DNA from: Polyangiaceae bacterium
Lineage (GTDB): Bacteria > Myxococcota_A > Polyangia > Polyangiales > Polyangiaceae
DNA: 33,430 nt
Assembly: GCA_016933275.1 (NCBI GenBank)
Contig: JAFGBI010000385.1
Span: 1-33,430, forward strand
Reading direction: 5' to 3'
Of the stretch, positions 31,695 to 33,430 are shown piece after piece. The position numbers were made by a program, and so were the translations under genes. The notes under the pieces were generated by a model. It made no database searches, was not told the DNA's origin, and was given only the letters and a program-made list of their open reading frames with translations. Positions within the stretch are counted from its first letter, which is position 1. Every line of letters begins with the position of its first letter.

Positions 31695-33206
31695 ATGCGT
31701 GGCAAGGTTTGGCTTGTCGGTGCTGGTCCGGGCGATCCCGCGCTCATCACCATTCGGGGGCGGGATGTGCTCGCGTCCGCGGAAGTGGTGCTCCACGATG
31801 CACTCTCGCACCCTGTGCTCCTCGAGCTCTGTCCGCGGGCGGAAATCCGCGACGTCGGCAAGCGGTACGGTCAGCCGAGCCCCACGCAGGAGTCGATCAC
31901 CGAGCAGCTCGTTGCCCTCGCCCGCGAGGGTCGTCGGGTCGTCCGCCTCAAAGGCGGCGACCCTCTGCTCTTCGCCCGCGGCGCCGAGGAGGCGCTCGCC
32001 CTCGCCGCGGCAGGAGTGCCGTTCGAGATCGTGCCCGGGATCGCCTCCCCGGTCGCCGCCAGCGCCTACGCCGGGATCTCGCTCACCCACCGCGGGCTCT
32101 CGTCGAGCGTGACGTTCATCACGGGCAGCGACCGTGACGCCGTCGAATGGTCGCCGGCCGCGTGGGAACGGCTGGCGACCGCGACCGACACCATCTGCGT
32201 CCTGATGGGACTTCGACGACTCGAGGCCATCAGCGAGGCTCTGATCCGCGGAGGACGTCGCCCGGCCACCCCGGCCGCCATGGTGCAGTGGGGGGCGCGT
32301 CCGGAACAACGAGTCGTGACCGCCACGCTTGGCACGATCGCCGAGGCGGTTCGGGGCGCCCGGCTGAAGAGCCCCGCGATCCTCTTTGTGGGCGAAGTGG
32401 TTGGGCTTCGCTCCGAACTCGCCTGGTACGACCGTCAACCGCTCATCGGTCGCAGGATCCTGGTCCCGCGGCCGCTCCGCCAAGCTCGGGAAACCGCCGC
32501 CGCCGTCCGCCTCCGCGGCGCGGAGCCAGTCGTCTTTCCGGTGATCGAGATCCTGGAAGCGCCGGATCCCACGGCGTTCTCCCGAGCGGTACGGGAGCTG
32601 TCTCGATACGAATGGGTCGTCTTCACCAGCGTCAACGGGGTGAGTGCGACCTTCGCGGAGCTCGATCGTCAAGGCCGGGACTGCCGAGCGTTCGGGACCG
32701 CGCGGGTGGCTGCGATCGGTCCGCGCACTGCCGCAGCCCTGCGGGACGGCGGCATTGCTGCGGATCGCGTGGCAGACGAGTACATCGCCGAGTCGCTGGT
32801 CGAAGCGCTCCTCGACGGCGGTCCGCCTGCGCGAGTGCTCCTGCTCCGTGCTGCCGAGGCGCGTGAGGTGCTGCCGGAGCGGCTCCGCGCGGCCGGGACG
32901 GAGGTAGAGGTCGTGGCGGCGTACGAGACGCGCCCCGTCGATGCGGTTCGTCGCGCCGAGCTCCGTCGAGTCCTCGAGCAGTGCGGTGTGGACACGGTGC
33001 TGCTGACCTCCGCGTCCATTGCCAAGAGCTTCGCCGCTGCGCTTGGTCCCGCGCCACTGGCGGCGCCGCCCTTTTTCGCATCCATCGGACCCGCTACCAG
33101 CGCGGCCGCTCGCGCGGCCGGGCTCCAGGTCGGCGTGGAAGCCCTGACCTATACGGTGGACGGACTGCTCGATGCGCTCGAAGGCGGGGCGAGGGGGTCG
33201 GGATGA
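31695..33206 (+). CDS. cobA-hemD: Fused uroporphyrinogen-III C-methyltransferase / uroporphyrinogen-III synthase
   Basis: Bifunctional tetrapyrrole enzyme. The HemD part closes hydroxymethylbilane to uroporphyrinogen III; the CobA/SUMT part methylates it twice with S-adenosylmethionine to precorrin-2 for siroheme or cobalamin. 503 residues. The methyltransferase is at about 1-245: VWLVGAGPGDPALITIRG, VVLHDALSHP, VVRLKGGDPLLFARGAEE, VPGIASPVAASAYAGISLTH and ICVLMGLRRLEAI. The HemD domain is at about 255-500: GRRILVPRPLRQARETAAAV, EWVVFTSVNGV, VAAIGPRTAAAL, VVAAYETRPV and VDTVLLTSASIAKSF. Fusions of these two activities are known in several phyla. The start is ATG 31695. No other tetrapyrrole gene is adjacent in the window. 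Confidence 0.96.
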   Translation: MRGKVWLVGAGPGDPALITIRGRDVLASAEVVLHDALSHPVLLELCPRAEIRDVGKRYGQPSPTQESITEQLVALAREGRRVVRLKGGDPLLFARGAEEALALAAAGVPFEIVPGIASPVAASAYAGISLTHRGLSSSVTFITGSDRDAVEWSPAAWERLATATDTICVLMGLRRLEAISEALIRGGRRPATPAAMVQWGARPEQRVVTATLGTIAEAVRGARLKSPAILFVGEVVGLRSELAWYDRQPLIGRRILVPRPLRQARETAAAVRLRGAEPVVFPVIEILEAPDPTAFSRAVRELSRYEWVVFTSVNGVSATFAELDRQGRDCRAFGTARVAAIGPRTAAALRDGGIAADRVADEYIAESLVEALLDGGPPARVLLLRAAEAREVLPERLRAAGTEVEVVAAYETRPVDAVRRAELRRVLEQCGVDTVLLTSASIAKSFAAALGPAPLAAPPFFASIGPATSAAARAAGLQVGVEALTYTVDGLLDALEGGARGSG

Positions 33207-33219
33207 TCCCGGTCTCTCC

Positions 33220-33430
33220 CGCCGGAGGTGTCCATGCCTCGGAAGATGGCGTTGAGTTCGTCGGCTTCGGTGGATACGGCGTGTTGCCCGGAACCGATAT
33301 GCGCTCTGCAGAGCCCGACTGAGCTGATCCCGAAGCGGCCCGCAGCCCCGTGGCAGCTGCTGGGCGATCCGGTCCCCCTTCACCAGCGCGCTGAGCGCGA
33401 GGTGGTAGGCATCGAGCGACGTATGGGCGA
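33220..33430 (-). pseudogene. Frameshifted remnant of a four-helix-bundle (23S rRNA IVP-like) gene, cut by window edge
   Basis: On the minus strand the frame starting at 33428 reads AHTSLDAYHLALSALVKGDR, then IAQQLPRGCGPLRDQLSRAL. This matches the start of the four-helix-bundle family named after proteins encoded in 23S rRNA intervening sequences (pattern LDVYxLA...LPRG...DQLRRA). The expected continuation (NIAEG...AD....AIARG) is not in that frame. A similar pattern appears in another frame (STEADELNAIFRG), implying a frameshift near 33310, and nothing recognisable follows after about 33230. The 5' end lies outside the window. The assignment rests on pattern memory only. Confidence 0.4.

Noticed and set aside
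33203..33322. 39-codon frame overlapping the cobA-hemD stop by ATGA
   Set aside because: The overlap looks like translational coupling, but the product has no recognisable features. The same DNA carries the four-helix-bundle remnant on the other strand.
30903..33383. Very long open frame on the minus strand (826 codons) opposite cobA-hemD and neighbouring sequence
   Set aside because: It is Arg/His/Gly-rich without domain patterns. It mirrors the cobA-hemD gene and runs through intergenic repeats. Only its first about 40 codons look like a real protein (the four-helix-bundle remnant).
1..33430. CRISPR array, prophage or insertion-sequence transposase
   Set aside because: No regularly spaced repeat-spacer pattern, no integrase or transposase motifs and no phage structural genes were found on either strand.

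Overview
This window is a GC-rich, densely coding chromosomal segment of a Gram-negative bacterium. It encodes an outer-membrane beta-barrel assembly-type protein, several lipoproteins and heme/siroheme enzymes. The combination of a giant Omp85 protein, a sigma factor paired with a small single-span membrane protein, a PP2C phosphatase, a von Willebrand lipoprotein and a membrane-fused spermidine-synthase-like protein most resembles Myxococcota (Polyangia-like delta-proteobacteria). That placement is inferred from gene content only. No plasmid, phage, CRISPR or insertion-sequence transposase is visible.

Layout. 1-353 is a non-coding tract of nested inverted repeats. 354-2843 (minus) is grpE-dnaK. 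2957-4018 (minus) is an unrecognised zinc-ribbon membrane protein. 4437-9233 (plus) is a tight run pcrA, a small TPR-like gene, hemG and a DTW-domain tRNA-modification gene, followed by a minus-strand tRNA-Gln(UUG). 9524-10824 (plus) is an ECF sigma factor overlapping a single-span membrane protein. 10888-14890 (minus) holds a PP2C phosphatase, an HtrA-like protein that has lost its catalytic residues, rpiA and mutM. 15010-17215 (plus) holds a short-chain dehydrogenase and a vWA lipoprotein. 17193-23485 (minus) is a likely three-gene operon: a large Omp85/POTRA protein, a propeller-like lipoprotein and a membrane-anchored phosphodiester-glycosidase-like protein. 23776-30991 (plus) holds a membrane/spermidine-synthase fusion, a tail-anchored S1C protease and a heterodimeric ABC exporter. 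The right end has a small lipoprotein (minus), a cobA-hemD fusion (plus) and a decayed four-helix-bundle gene (minus, cut by the window edge).

How genes work together. hemG (heme branch) and cobA-hemD (uroporphyrinogen III and siroheme/cobalamin branch) are separate parts of tetrapyrrole synthesis. grpE and dnaK form the chaperone pair. The sigma factor and the overlapping membrane protein look like a signalling pair. The two ABC genes overlap by 4 bases and have complementary degenerate and canonical ATP sites, as expected of a heterodimer.

The least explained features are non-coding. One is a dispersed ERIC-like palindromic repeat, with two good copies at 39-157 and 31077-31169 and an expanded copy at 16114-16281. 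Another is a perfect 23-base inverted repeat enclosing the stop codon of the second ABC gene. A third is a 15-base direct repeat, spaced 21 bases, in front of the ABC operon. Among proteins, the most unusual are the Omp85 protein with about seven POTRA-like units and a cysteine-rich insertion, and the pseudo-HtrA.
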